Source: an uncultured Bacteroidales bacterium (GTDB lineage: Bacteria; Bacteroidota; Bacteroidia; Bacteroidales; Paludibacteraceae). From it: a DNA stretch of 34,696 nucleotides. Position 1 is the first letter of the stretch. Each line of letters starts with the position of its first letter. Positions 15,025 to 25,582 of the stretch are shown here, piece after piece. Location of the stretch: contig CACXPH010000021.1 in assembly GCA_902769535.1 (NCBI GenBank), forward strand, positions 430 through 35,125. The letters run 5' to 3'. A model generated the notes under the pieces. That model did not search any database. It saw only the letters and a program-made list of their open reading frames with translations, and had not been told where the DNA came from. A program made the translations under genes and the position numbers.

Positions 15025-18000
15025 TTATTTAACAATGTAACGTAAGGTTGATTTCATACTGTCAGCGCTCAGTTCAACGATATAGAATCCGTTGTCGTTA
15101 GCAGCCTTGATGGTGAAGGTTGTCTCGCCATAAGACGTGTAGGTCTTGTGGAGGAGACCTTCTGCGGTGTAGATACGGATGATCGTCTCTACCTCCGGAT
15201 CAAGGTTGATAACCTGGATATCTTCACCCGGACGAGCGAGTGACGGAACGAGAGCCGGAGCGGCTGCGTGTGCAGGAACAGTGTATTGAGCTGTTGTACC
15301 TAGTGCACCGCATGTTGCAGCTACAGAAGCCGGGATGTTCACTACTGCATAGTAGGTATATCCAGACGGCAGCGGATCACCGTTCGGCAAGGTGTAGTAG
15401 TAACCAGTAGCAACTACCGTATCAATGCCGGCCAGATCGATCTCATGCCATTCCACATATTCCGGATGGTCGATATCGAGCGAGTCGAGGTGCCAACCCG
15501 GGATAGCATTGATCTCGTTGCGGTCGATCATGATGATACGATCGCCGTAGTACGACTTAATGCTCAGTGTTGTCAGGTACGGAATATCGATCGTTGCATC
15601 GATGGTAACCGTCGAGTCACAACCCAGTGCCGTAGTGAATACGTGCGTGTACTTACCCGTGGTAGTAATGAGGGTATCAAAGCCTTGAGCCGCATCCTTC
15701 CATTGGTACATGTTACACTCGCTAACCAGGATATCCGGCATTACAACCGAGTTATTGATCGTAGCACTCAGCGTTACAACCGAGTCACAACCCAGAACAG
15801 TCTTGAAGACGTGGGTGTACGTACCGGTTGCCTTGATGGTCGTATCGGCACTTGCCCAGTAGTACTCATCACAAGCCGTAACCGGAGTTTCGGTCGAAGA
15901 CGTTGAGTAGTTGACGGTCAAGTGGAGCGTAGCCACAGAGTCACAACCGGCCACATTGGTCAGCGTAGCCTGATAATCACCGGAGGTGGTATAGGTATTA
16001 CCCTGCCATGTGTAGCTGTCGCATGCGGTTACGTACTCTTCACCTGCGTTCGAGTAGTTGATCGTCAAGTGCAGCGTGAGGATCGAGTCACAACCTACAG
16101 CATTGGCGATTGTATCCTTATAATCACCGGAAGTAGTATATGTCTGGCCTCTCCAAGTGTAGCTATTACAAGCGGTCTGAGTCTCTTCGCTAGAAGTCGA
16201 TTGGAGAATCGTCACCGTCAACTCATAATAGTGGTGACAAGTCTTATTCGGATCAACCAATTCACCTTCGTAGTAATAAACGCCGGAGGTCGTAATAGTC
16301 GTATCTTTCAGTGCCCAGTGGTAAGAGTCACACACGGATACCGGAGCCAACTTGATCGTATCGTCATCGCAAGGCGGATCGAGTACGAAGTCGATGTTTT
16401 CACTTGTCAAGCTCGTACCACAGTCGGTGGTAAGCTCATAACGCATGCGTACAAGCGTAGCGGTATGCGAAACAGTGTAAGGCATATATACCCAACCGCT
16501 GTTGTCGTCATAAACTTTCCACTTGATATCCGTTACGGCCATGGTCAGGTCGGTAGCGTCAGCCTCAAACTGCTGGAAGAGCGAACCAATCGTATACGTA
16601 GTATCGATAGCAACATCGTTTGCTACAGCCGGCAGGAGCGTCAGCTGATCCTTTGTATAGAGCGTAGGCGCTACGCGTACATAGTAAGTAACAACGGTGT
16701 CCACATAACGCGGCAGACCGAGGGTATCGATAACCGTCGTAGTGTAGCTCATCGTATCCGGGTTAACAGCCGGCATCGGAGGACAAACAGTGTCGTTCTT
16801 CGGTGCGTACTTGTACTCATCGATCGAGAAGACTACATCCTGGCGATAAGTGAATCCGCATCCGGCACCCTTAATGACGAGCAGGAGAGCGTCTGTCGAA
16901 TCATTCTTCGTATAGTACGAAGTCAGGTCGAGCGGAGCCTCTGTCGTATTATCAAGTACACCACCAACGTAAACCGGTTTAGCCCAGTAAGCGGTATCCA
17001 CCTCAGCGATGGTATCTACGGTGTTGCCTAAGTTACGATAGTACTCCGTCAGTTTGACGCTCGAGGAGTCAACGAACAGTCGCATACCCTGAACGAGCAG
17101 CGGAGCTGCACCTAACTTCTTCATCGAATCAACGGTGAGAGCTTCCGGTTTCAGCAACGGACGGATGATGAAGGTCGTAACCGAGTCACGCATCGTTACA
17201 CCGTCTTGCCATTCAACCGTATCGTTCCAGATCATAGTAGCCGTGATCGGACCATGCTTAAGGTTGGTGATAGTGTCTAAGTACAAGCTATCCTGGCATA
17301 GATAATCTCTAACCGTGTCGTAGTCACACTCACGCGGCTTATTCGGAATCAACTCAGCCCAGATATGGGATGCAGAATCCGAATTGTACTTGATAATCAT
17401 GTATGCAGGCCAACCTATCTGACGCAAGAAGTCACGGTCGATATCGAGAGTATCCTTACCGTAAGCACCTTGCTTGTAGGTCTTGCTCTTGGTTGCAGGA
17501 TCATTGCAATCGAAGTAGACCTCAGCGCTAACCTTCGCGCTATCTGCAGCCCAGTTGTCTACGTGGAGACGCAGGTCACAGGAATCCGGGATAGCAACCG
17601 AGTCAAGATTAACCTGATACCAGGTAGTCGTACCGGCCGCATTTACGTTACCGTGCTCCCAGTCGAACATCATCGCGGTATCACAAGCGTGACCGGTAGT
17701 CTGCGGAGTATTCAGTTTAGCTTTCAGTTTCTTATCACTCTTGATGCGAATATAGAAGGTTACGGAATCCTTCGTGATGAAGCGGTGCAGCAAGCTATCC
17801 ATGAACTCAGGAGCAGTACCGGAGAAGTCGAACGGATGTCCGGCCTTCTTGGTAGCCAACTCAATCAACTCACGGAGCGGTTTGGAGCCATTATAGGCTT
17901 TACCACTCTTGTTGATCGTGCGCTTACGAACAGGCATTGCGCAATTCATCTGGTCTTGGAAGGTTGCGGTTACTTCAATAGTAGCCTTTCCGTTCAACTC

Positions 18001-21000
18001 ATACTCCAGCGTGCTACCTTCCGTGTAGATGTAGTTATTCTGGATGTACGGGATACAAACCATGTACCATTTCTCCTCATTAGCCGGGATGGTGTACTCT
18101 ACGTTCGGAACGACGAGAGTAGCCTCAGCTTGTTTCGGATCAACAGCTTGCGGAGCGTAGGTACCGTTGAACTTCGTCTCGAACACGAGCGAGTCAGTGG
18201 TACGAAGCTTGATATAAAGCTCGATATCACCTACAGCGTAAATGACCTGTGCCGGAACGTTATGCGATTTACCCTCACCTTTCTTAACCGTACGCTTACG
18301 ATAATCATTCAAGCCATACTCTTCCAGAAGGTCTATTTCAGACATCAAGCCCTCATAAACCGATGCAGTAACTTCTGCATCACCGGCACCTGCATTGCGT
18401 GCATTAACCCACAGCACCTTGTTATACAAGGTCGTGTCTTTCTTCAGATCAACCGTGTTTACCTTATACCACATCTCCGTATTCGGCGACTGAGTATAGG
18501 ACTGACCCAAGCGGATAGGGAGAGCATCCTCGCGTTTGTTACCGCTGAAGGCCTTCACGAGCTCAGCACGGAACTGGAAGTCAGCCGAACCGATAGGACG
18601 GGTAATGCGAAGGATAATCGAATCTTTCTTGAGCACTTGGTCGAACGTACCGGCAGGAATGGTATCCCGGAAAGGCTTACCTGCAGCCACTTTCTGGCTC
18701 TTGGTCATCATATTCTTGCCAATCGGGAATGCAAACGCAGCCTCACCCTTGATGGTATTCTCCGAGGCACCCAAGTTGATTAGGTGAGCTACCGGCTTCA
18801 CTTTTTCGTCGAGATTGCGAACATAGTCAATCTCGGACTTCGGAATGATATACCATGCGGTATCAGTAGTCTGCGTATAGAGCGAATCCCACTGAAGCGG
18901 AATGAGCGTCAGACCGTCCGCAAAGATCGTGTCAAACGATGCAACCGGCAGGATCTCTGCCCATACGCGGAGCGATGTATTACCTTGCAGGTTGAAATAG
19001 GCCATGCTATCCTCAACCATCTCGAAGGCGCTGTTCTGAACGGTAATGCTGTGCTTACCCAGTCCGGACAGTTTGAAACTCTGAACGGACGGCGCCTCGT
19101 TGGTCGGGCACTCGTACAGCAATTGAGCGAGACCCTTGCATTGTACGTTATCCTTATTCTGCATGTGGATACGGATGTCATTGCCACCCTTCATCACACC
19201 ACGCAGGTCTACTGCATACCAGAGGTTAGCGTCAGCCGCTTGCGTGTTACCGCTTGTCCAGTTGAACGGAATAGCGGACGAACAGCTTGCACCTTCAGCC
19301 TCTTCGGTCAGACGAATCTGCAGCGAGATGTCTTGTGTAGCCTTCAAACGCAGATAAATCTCATCGGAAACGATGTTCTCAAACATGTTACGTGATATCT
19401 GCTTGCTATACGATCCATTGGCTTCGATGGTATACGTGCGCTTCTGGTTCTCGATCGAATCCGGACACTCTACAGACTGTTCCGCTTCAATCGTTACCGT
19501 CTCGGTAGAACTCAAGTTCTGTATGAATATAGTGGGGAACTTAGCGGCCATTTCACGTACAGCCGCAATATCGATCTTATACCAAACGGTGGTATCCGCT
19601 TTCACGGTGACACCCTCTTTCCAGTTGAAAGGAAGGGCATTCATACATGCGGAGTCTACCACTGCTTTTACCTGAACATCGACTGTGTCAACCCAGAAGC
19701 GGATATCTTGGTCGGTCGCCAGGCCAACCCAAACCGTATCCGGCATCATAGCGTAAGTGGAGTAGCTGATACGACGGGAGAGCGTGTCGCCTACATTCTT
19801 AATTGTTTTGGATATCTCCTGCAAGTCAATATACGGACAAGAGAATGCCAAGGATGCGGTAAACGAAGCGGAACCGCTGCCTTGATTGACTACATTCACG
19901 ATGATATCCTTCATGTTATCTCGTGCATCCGCAACATCAACTGCATACCATTGCGTGGTCTTGGCCTCCTGACGATGGCCGGCGAGCCAGTTGAAGTCGA
20001 TATTGGTCTTACAAGCCTTACCCTCACGGATGTGTTTGAAGCGGCTGATGAGTTGAACATCCTTGTCCGACTTCATCTTCACATAAACGAAAGAGTTGTC
20101 CATAGCGAGCAAGGTGTTCTTCGCAATTACCTCAATAGACTCTGCGTCTGCATCTAACTCGAGCACGTTACCTTGTGCTACATGAGCAGGTAATTCGAAT
20201 GCCATCTTGCGATCTACCTTTGCAAGCTCCGTTCCTGCATTGCGGAACGTGAACTCCGGCTCATATTTCTTGAGCGAGTTCAGCTTGGTTACGTCATACT
20301 TGAAGTAGTAGGTCACACCTGCCTGCAGGATAGTCGTATCGTACTTATGCAAAGAAGTATCAGGAACGATCTTCTCCACATACTGACCCACGTCATTCGG
20401 CATTACAGGAACAGGGGGACGTTTAGCATACTCAGTCTTCACTGTAATCGGTTGGTCGTTCTCGAGGCTCACATAGAGTTCATCGAAAGCAACACTCTTC
20501 AGCATGCTGTTCGGAATCGTGTCACGCAGGGTGTCTCCCGCTGCCAGCTCGATAGTGCGTTTGGTCACACCACTGGACGGACAGTCAAGCGACTGACCTG
20601 CATAAAGGGTCAACTTGCTTGTACCATTGTTGGCTACAACAACGCATACATCCAGCGAGTCTTTCTCTCTTGCCTCTCGGATGTTCAGTTTGTACCATAC
20701 GGGAACACCGGCAGGTTTGGTGATGCCCGTTGACCAGTTGTAGATCAATGCATCCGTACAAGTCTCATCGAGATCCTGAGCCTCGAAGACACGTGCACTC
20801 ATCATCACGGGTCCGTCGGAAGTCAACGTAAGGTAAATCTCCTTCTGCTTCAGACGAATCAACATCGTAGCGTTAGCAGACCATACGCGCTGCTGTTTCG
20901 GATGGATAGTGAACGATTTCTCGTCCGTCTGTCCGGCTACGGTAGCCTTCAAACTCGTGTGCGTGTCGTTGAACGCATCCTTGTTGGCAAGAAACAGGTT

Positions 21001-21207
21001 AAGTGCCGGGCTTTCCTCTTCGTAAAGCGGAGCCAGGTCAACTCGATACCATTTCGTCGCACCTGCACCCGTACTCGGATCATGCGTCATCGGAGCTTCC
21101 CAATCAAAGTCGATAGCATTGGCTTTGGTCGAACCGTCATTACGGCCGATAGCCATCATCGGGATGACCGTTACCAATGCTACAACTAATGTAAGAAATT
21201 TCTTCAT
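15025..21207 (-). CDS. Giant T9SS-secreted surface protein with repeat modules
   Basis: A 2060-residue secreted protein. It has a signal peptide (MKKFLTLVVALVTVIPMMA) and then about ten degenerate modules of 120-160 residues from about 20 to 1300. Each opens with C..A..FNW..G......WY.VD and includes a DCP segment and an I.L.....I stretch. After a bridging region come five short repeats (about 1640-1860) of the type ACDSYTWQGNTYTTSGDY...GCDS..TLHLTVN. The last ~80 residues are a type A T9SS sorting domain (IRIYTAEGLLHKTYTS...GFYIVELSADS...LRYIVK). It is probably exported by the T9SS whose PorW is encoded downstream in the same unit. Predicted role is adhesion or surface display; the binding partner is unknown. 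Confidence 0.88.
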   Translation of the reverse strand: MKKFLTLVVALVTVIPMMAIGRNDGSTKANAIDFDWEAPMTHDPSTGAGATKWYRVDLAPLYEEESPALNLFLANKDAFNDTHTSLKATVAGQTDEKSFTIHPKQQRVWSANATMLIRLKQKEIYLTLTSDGPVMMSARVFEAQDLDETCTDALIYNWSTGITKPAGVPVWYKLNIREAREKDSLDVCVVVANNGTSKLTLYAGQSLDCPSSGVTKRTIELAAGDTLRDTIPNSMLKSVAFDELYVSLENDQPITVKTEYAKRPPVPVMPNDVGQYVEKIVPDTSLHKYDTTILQAGVTYYFKYDVTKLNSLKKYEPEFTFRNAGTELAKVDRKMAFELPAHVAQGNVLELDADAESIEVIAKNTLLAMDNSFVYVKMKSDKDVQLISRFKHIREGKACKTNIDFNWLAGHRQEAKTTQWYAVDVADARDNMKDIIVNVVNQGSGSASFTASLAFSCPYIDLQEISKTIKNVGDTLSRRISYSTYAMMPDTVWVGLATDQDIRFWVDTVDVQVKAVVDSACMNALPFNWKEGVTVKADTTVWYKIDIAAVREMAAKFPTIFIQNLSSTETVTIEAEQSVECPDSIENQKRTYTIEANGSYSKQISRNMFENIVSDEIYLRLKATQDISLQIRLTEEAEGASCSSAIPFNWTSGNTQAADANLWYAVDLRGVMKGGNDIRIHMQNKDNVQCKGLAQLLYECPTNEAPSVQSFKLSGLGKHSITVQNSAFEMVEDSMAYFNLQGNTSLRVWAEILPVASFDTIFADGLTLIPLQWDSLYTQTTDTAWYIIPKSEIDYVRNLDEKVKPVAHLINLGASENTIKGEAAFAFPIGKNMMTKSQKVAAGKPFRDTIPAGTFDQVLKKDSIILRITRPIGSADFQFRAELVKAFSGNKREDALPIRLGQSYTQSPNTEMWYKVNTVDLKKDTTLYNKVLWVNARNAGAGDAEVTASVYEGLMSEIDLLEEYGLNDYRKRTVKKGEGKSHNVPAQVIYAVGDIELYIKLRTTDSLVFETKFNGTYAPQAVDPKQAEATLVVPNVEYTIPANEEKWYMVCIPYIQNNYIYTEGSTLEYELNGKATIEVTATFQDQMNCAMPVRKRTINKSGKAYNGSKPLRELIELATKKAGHPFDFSGTAPEFMDSLLHRFITKDSVTFYIRIKSDKKLKAKLNTPQTTGHACDTAMMFDWEHGNVNAAGTTTWYQVNLDSVAIPDSCDLRLHVDNWAADSAKVSAEVYFDCNDPATKSKTYKQGAYGKDTLDIDRDFLRQIGWPAYMIIKYNSDSASHIWAELIPNKPRECDYDTVRDYLCQDSLYLDTITNLKHGPITATMIWNDTVEWQDGVTMRDSVTTFIIRPLLKPEALTVDSMKKLGAAPLLVQGMRLFVDSSSVKLTEYYRNLGNTVDTIAEVDTAYWAKPVYVGGVLDNTTEAPLDLTSYYTKNDSTDALLLVIKGAGCGFTYRQDVVFSIDEYKYAPKNDTVCPPMPAVNPDTMSYTTTVIDTLGLPRYVDTVVTYYVRVAPTLYTKDQLTLLPAVANDVAIDTTYTIGSLFQQFEADATDLTMAVTDIKWKVYDDNSGWVYMPYTVSHTATLVRMRYELTTDCGTSLTSENIDFVLDPPCDDDTIKLAPVSVCDSYHWALKDTTITTSGVYYYEGELVDPNKTCHHYYELTVTILQSTSSEETQTACNSYTWRGQTYTTSGDYKDTIANAVGCDSILTLHLTINYSNAGEEYVTACDSYTWQGNTYTTSGDYQATLTNVAGCDSVATLHLTVNYSTSSTETPVTACDEYYWASADTTIKATGTYTHVFKTVLGCDSVVTLSATINNSVVMPDILVSECNMYQWKDAAQGFDTLITTTGKYTHVFTTALGCDSTVTIDATIDIPYLTTLSIKSYYGDRIIMIDRNEINAIPGWHLDSLDIDHPEYVEWHEIDLAGIDTVVATGYYYTLPNGDPLPSGYTYYAVVNIPASVAATCGALGTTAQYTVPAHAAAPALVPSLARPGEDIQVINLDPEVETIIRIYTAEGLLHKTYTSYGETTFTIKAANDNGFYIVELSADSMKSTLRYIVK

Positions 21208-21257
21208 AGAGTTGAATTTTTTGTTAATAAATCAGTTAATTAAAAATGTTTTGTTTT

Positions 21258-23435
21258 TTATTTTCTATTGATAGGACGACCTAAAAGGTCGTAATCTATT
21301 CCTTCACGTCTAATATAGAGGTGACCGTCAAGCATGTACTTGTACACGCCATCCGATGGAGCAGCCGTGTTCTCTATTGCCTCTGTTACCTCTACATGCC
21401 GCATGATCCATCGGGTACATTCGTTCTCCTCCTCTATCACGATGAGCGTATCGCCTGCCTCTATCATCTGCTCCGGGGTCACCGTGATCGTATCATACTC
21501 CATCTCAGGTTCTGTGAAGCGAATCGTATAGTTCGTGATCTGCCATAAGCCCGGCTCCATCCATAACGAATCGCTTACCACCGTGTCTGTCGCATAGAGC
21601 ACTTCACCTACCGTCATCGTCTTACCCATACAGAGCGTCGTGTCCGTCGTCGTTACTATCGGCGTATCATCGAAGGTAACATGGCGTTGTATCCATCGTG
21701 TGCATTGGTCTTCCGCCTCTATCACAAGGAGCGTATCGCCAAACGGCACCCCCGTTTGGAACGGATCCAGCACCAGCGTATCGTATTCGGTCACAGGGTT
21801 CTCGAAATGGATTGAGATCGTTCCGCGTTGCCATGTATCTTCATCCACCTGGATCGTGTCGTAGAACGCCGTGTCAGTCGTATAGGTTATATTATTGAAC
21901 GTGATTGCACGTCCCAGACAGAGCGTCGTATCCGTATCAGCTTCTGTCATGACAACCGACTTGTCGACATGCAACTGGATATAACGTGTACAGGTATTGT
22001 TTTTCTTCTTCACGATCATCGTGTCGCCGTAGAAGACCATCACACCAAGCGTGGAATACCAGTAACCACGGTTGGTCATTTTGCTGGGCAGTACAGAGAT
22101 CGTATCATACTCGACATCCGGCTCTGCAAAATGGAGGGTGATATGCCGTATGGTGTACGTATCCGGCGTAGCATTTGTCGCTGCTTCATAGGTCCATACC
22201 GAGTCATGGATCACCGTATCCCGAGAATAGGTCTTGCCGCTGATCTTGATCGTCTTACCCAGGCAGAGCGTCGTATCCACCACGGTCGTCGTGGTCACAT
22301 AGTTATGATCCACGTGCAGCAAGTAGCGCTCGTCGCACTTGTCGGCCTGACGGACCGTGAAGTCATAATCACCCCAACCCTCCTTCGGGAGGATGTTGTT
22401 GCGATAGGTGTACGGGAACTGTCTGTATTTGAGCTTCAGCGTATCGTATATCGGCGTCGGTTCTTCGACCGTCAGATTGAAGGTCGTCAATGCCAGCGTA
22501 TCGCGTTTCACCCAGAGCGTATCCCTTGTGTACGATGTCGTCTGCGTCAGAACGGTATCTGCCAGTTTGAGACTCTTGCCTTGACAGATCGTCGTATCGA
22601 TGGTCTGCTTGTCCCAGTTGATGGTATTGCGATACATCATACGTCCGACATAGGATGCGTCATGCGCCACATGCACAAACACGCTGTTGCCGGCATTCTT
22701 GGCTGCTTGCATCTTAACCGAATCCAGCACATAGACGTGCATCGAGTCGCTCATCACAGCACGCCCTATCTCTGTTCCGTCGCACGAACCTTCGGTGAGC
22801 CAGATCGTACCTTGTTGATTCTTCTGCTGCTGCCAACGGATGAAACCGCGTCCATAGGACGAGATCTTCGCCGGCTGGAGTTCGTACACCTCCGTATCGC
22901 GATCGCAGACATACGTCATACCCGGGAAAACCTGAAGCAGACTGTCACACGTAGATGCCGGTCCTTGGTCGTACGGATAGCAATATACCGTACCCGAACC
23001 GCCATTCGGATACACACGGATACGCGGAGTAAGAATCTGCCCCAAAGCCTCAGCCTGATCACCCATCGCTTCAAGTTTCTCATTGATCTTCTCTACGCTC
23101 ATCTCACGCATCTGATTGGCGCTGACGGTCATCGCAAACGATGGAGCTTGCGAAGAGCAGAACGCATAGATCTCAAAGGTGATCGAGCAGTCGGAGAACC
23201 AATAGGCGCACAAACCCTGCTTCATGTCGTTAAGGCTCGTCGAATACCACATCGTATCCGTCACAGCCACCTTCAGCGGGAACTGGAAAGGCTGCGCATT
23301 GCGGCAATCGCAATAGTAGTAGGGCGACGTCGGCAACTCACCCGGGCAATTACCCTGGAATAGTTGCGGTGCCTGCTCCTGCGCAAAACCGCAGAGAGAA
23401 GTCAACAAAAACAATATGTACAGCGCTCTTTTCAT
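21258..23435 (-). CDS. Secreted repeat protein with short C-terminal motif
   Basis: 725 residues with signal peptide MKRALYILFLLTSLCGFAQ. The N-terminal region (20-270) is Cys-rich (NCPGELPTSPYYYCDCRN). Four repeats of about 100 residues follow from about 282 to 698. Each opens with DTTLCLGKT.....TY..DT, then E..VEYDT..., and closes with GDTLIVI...CTRWI.RHV. The last ~25 residues (YMLDGHLYIRREGIDYDLLG) match the tails of two other proteins here and may be a sorting or anchoring signal. Its ATG overlaps the stop codon of the upstream 669-residue gene by one base (TAATG), so translation is probably coupled. The giant T9SS cargo gene follows 50 nt downstream. Function unknown; a surface structural or adhesive protein is likely. 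Confidence 0.82.
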   Translation of the reverse strand: MKRALYILFLLTSLCGFAQEQAPQLFQGNCPGELPTSPYYYCDCRNAQPFQFPLKVAVTDTMWYSTSLNDMKQGLCAYWFSDCSITFEIYAFCSSQAPSFAMTVSANQMREMSVEKINEKLEAMGDQAEALGQILTPRIRVYPNGGSGTVYCYPYDQGPASTCDSLLQVFPGMTYVCDRDTEVYELQPAKISSYGRGFIRWQQQKNQQGTIWLTEGSCDGTEIGRAVMSDSMHVYVLDSVKMQAAKNAGNSVFVHVAHDASYVGRMMYRNTINWDKQTIDTTICQGKSLKLADTVLTQTTSYTRDTLWVKRDTLALTTFNLTVEEPTPIYDTLKLKYRQFPYTYRNNILPKEGWGDYDFTVRQADKCDERYLLHVDHNYVTTTTVVDTTLCLGKTIKISGKTYSRDTVIHDSVWTYEAATNATPDTYTIRHITLHFAEPDVEYDTISVLPSKMTNRGYWYSTLGVMVFYGDTMIVKKKNNTCTRYIQLHVDKSVVMTEADTDTTLCLGRAITFNNITYTTDTAFYDTIQVDEDTWQRGTISIHFENPVTEYDTLVLDPFQTGVPFGDTLLVIEAEDQCTRWIQRHVTFDDTPIVTTTDTTLCMGKTMTVGEVLYATDTVVSDSLWMEPGLWQITNYTIRFTEPEMEYDTITVTPEQMIEAGDTLIVIEEENECTRWIMRHVEVTEAIENTAAPSDGVYKYMLDGHLYIRREGIDYDLLGRPINRK

Positions 23436-25444
23436 TATTGGATCTTCGTACCTAAAATCGTATATTTCGCTCCATTGCGAATGATTACTACTTGTCCGTT
23501 CTCCATCCGTTTGATGGCTTGTTCTTCTCCGGACACTTGTTCCGTATCTTCGGTCATGTCGCCTACCGTGAAACTGTCATAGAAGCGTTGACCGCACTGG
23601 AACTGCACCTCTATCGAGATCGTTCCCCGCTCTACCCACTGCGGCTGGGTACGGTTAATCACCACCTCGGTTTGCGACGATGCGCCACGCTCGCGGTAGC
23701 GCCAGTAGACAACCGTCACAGGCGTCAGCGGTTCTACGTAATGTTCATGCAAATTCTGCACGGCTTTAAGGAAGTTCACATATGCACCATCGTTCTTTTC
23801 GCCGGTCACCACACCCTCCATATACCATTCCTTGCTCGGCTTCTCGTAGTCGTACGGTTTGTACCACAACATCGGGTTACTGGTTGCGTCAATATGTTCC
23901 TCGATACCGCTCTTCGGGCAGTAATAGACAATCACCGTGTCATATACCGGACGTTCACTCACGGTCAAGTGGAGCGTTACTGTGGAGTCACAACCGGCAA
24001 CATTGGTCGTCTGATACGTATATGTACCGCTCTCCGTATAGGTCGTACCGTGCCATACGAACGGTTCATAGGCTGTAGCTGTCGTATCGCCGGTAGTCGG
24101 TTTGCGAAGCGTCAGACGAAGCGTGACAATCGAGTCACAGCCGGCAGCTGTAGTTCCCTTGAACGGATGGACGCCACTCTCCATATAGGTCTGGCCGCGC
24201 CATTCGAACGATGTACCGCACAGGTCGGCTATCGTATCGACAGCATAGGTCTTATTCACAGTCAAGTTCACCGTATGCACGGTGTCCATATAAACGCCGT
24301 CCTCCTTTGCTCCCAAAATAGTATCTGTAGAATAAAGTCCACTTTCCATATAGGTCTTACCGTACCACTTGAACGGCAGTTCAGAATCACAAACGCTGCG
24401 TTCAATCGTATCATTCACCTGCAGATGACGAATATACACATGCAGATTCACCATCGAATCACATCCGGCTGCATTCGTATAATACTCAATCGGCCCACCA
24501 TTCTCACAAGAGGTAGTGATTTTTTGTCCAATATTGGTGGTATAACTGTCGTAAGCAGTTACAGTACGCTCTCCTTCTGTACTATCCAAGACTCGCACCG
24601 TCTGCGTCACCACGCTGTCGCATCCGTTCACCGTCTTGAGCACTCGGGTATACGTACCGGAATCATAAATCGTGGTATCACCCCATTGATACTCCTCGCA
24701 ACTTGCTGTATCCTTCAGCGTGAGATGATACGACGAGTAAACCGTCAGATGGAGCGTAGCCGTCGAATCGCATCCCGCAGCGTTGGACGTTTTGTATGTA
24801 TAGTCGCCGGACTCTTTATACCATTTGCCGTTCCACTCCAGCGAGTCGCAAGCAGTTTCCGTCTCTTCGCTTTGCGTTGATTGATTAATCGTCAAATACA
24901 GGGTTACAATCGAGTCGCAACCGGCCGCATTCTTTGTCGTGTCTGCATAATTGCCGCTCTGCGTATAAGTCTTACCCTTCCACGTGAACGACGTGCAAGC
25001 CGTAGCTACAGTGTCACTTCCGGTCGAATAGCAGACATACGGACGGATCTCAGCCGTTGCATTCTCATGCGCAGAGAAATAGAGGCAGCGTACCTCTTGT
25101 TCGGCAACTGCAGCATCTAACTTCCAGCGCCAACCCATACGGCAACCCTCAACCACCATCTGCGCCGGCACAGTATCCGTACCGGCTTCATTGATAAGCG
25201 TCGGCAGCGGGCCAAACGCTGTGTCAGGCCAATAGTATATCGTAGCAGGCAGGTTCGCTGCCGCAATCTTGAAATAGTTTGCCGTGCCATCTACGATATT
25301 GGCACTTATCGTATCCGCGATAACGGGCGCATTGCCGGCGTTCGTACCTAACACACGTTGTGCCCGCGCGTAAGAAAAAAACGACGCAATAAAGCACATG
25401 ACCAAAGCCATGTACACTTTCCCTATGTATTTGTTACTCACCAT
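23435..25444 (-). CDS. Secreted protein with GCDS-type repeats, first gene of operon
   Basis: 669 residues. The signal peptide ends about residue 28 (IASFFSYARA). After an N-terminal domain (30-140), seven repeats of about 45-55 residues run from about 145 to 500. They share the pattern TACDS..W.GK.Y..SG.Y......AGCDS.VTL.LTV, the same type seen in the giant T9SS cargo two genes downstream. The C-terminus (MENGQVVIIRNGAKYTILGT) belongs to the short tail motif shared by three proteins in this window. The promoter at 25475-25506 lies 30 nt upstream of the start. Gene order and spacing suggest one unit through porW. Probably a surface protein; no enzyme motif is visible. Confidence 0.83.
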   Translation of the reverse strand: MVSNKYIGKVYMALVMCFIASFFSYARAQRVLGTNAGNAPVIADTISANIVDGTANYFKIAAANLPATIYYWPDTAFGPLPTLINEAGTDTVPAQMVVEGCRMGWRWKLDAAVAEQEVRCLYFSAHENATAEIRPYVCYSTGSDTVATACTSFTWKGKTYTQSGNYADTTKNAAGCDSIVTLYLTINQSTQSEETETACDSLEWNGKWYKESGDYTYKTSNAAGCDSTATLHLTVYSSYHLTLKDTASCEEYQWGDTTIYDSGTYTRVLKTVNGCDSVVTQTVRVLDSTEGERTVTAYDSYTTNIGQKITTSCENGGPIEYYTNAAGCDSMVNLHVYIRHLQVNDTIERSVCDSELPFKWYGKTYMESGLYSTDTILGAKEDGVYMDTVHTVNLTVNKTYAVDTIADLCGTSFEWRGQTYMESGVHPFKGTTAAGCDSIVTLRLTLRKPTTGDTTATAYEPFVWHGTTYTESGTYTYQTTNVAGCDSTVTLHLTVSERPVYDTVIVYYCPKSGIEEHIDATSNPMLWYKPYDYEKPSKEWYMEGVVTGEKNDGAYVNFLKAVQNLHEHYVEPLTPVTVVYWRYRERGASSQTEVVINRTQPQWVERGTISIEVQFQCGQRFYDSFTVGDMTEDTEQVSGEEQAIKRMENGQVVIIRNGAKYTILGTKIQ

Positions 25445-25474
25445 GCTTCACACGTGTGCATACGAAAAATCGCG

Positions 25475-25506
25475 CAAAGATACATCTTTTTCCCGAAATA
25501 CACAAA
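25475..25506 (-). promoter_or_regulatory. Promoter of the 15-kb surface/T9SS unit
   Basis: Minus-strand -7 TATCTTTG (25475-25482), 20 nt, -33 TTTG (25503-25506). I found no further consensus promoter in the gaps down to 10345, so six genes may depend on it. Confidence 0.85.
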
Positions 25507-25563
25507 TAAATTTTAAATATTTTTTGCGAAATTCAATAAATTTCAACTAATTTAAACCAAACA

Positions 25564-25578
25564 CAACATGCTATGTTG
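25564..25578 (-). terminator. Weak hairpin after the 618-residue protein gene
   Basis: CAACAT/ATGTTG with a 3-nt loop lies 4 nt past the stop codon. The downstream sequence has only short T runs, so termination may be incomplete and transcription could continue into the operon. Confidence 0.35.
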
Positions 25579-25582
25579 CATT

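Noticed and set aside
21828-23363. 511-codon open frame opposite the 725-residue protein gene
   Set aside because: Antisense shadow with no signal peptide, domain or promoter; the minus-strand gene has a signal peptide, repeats and coupled start.
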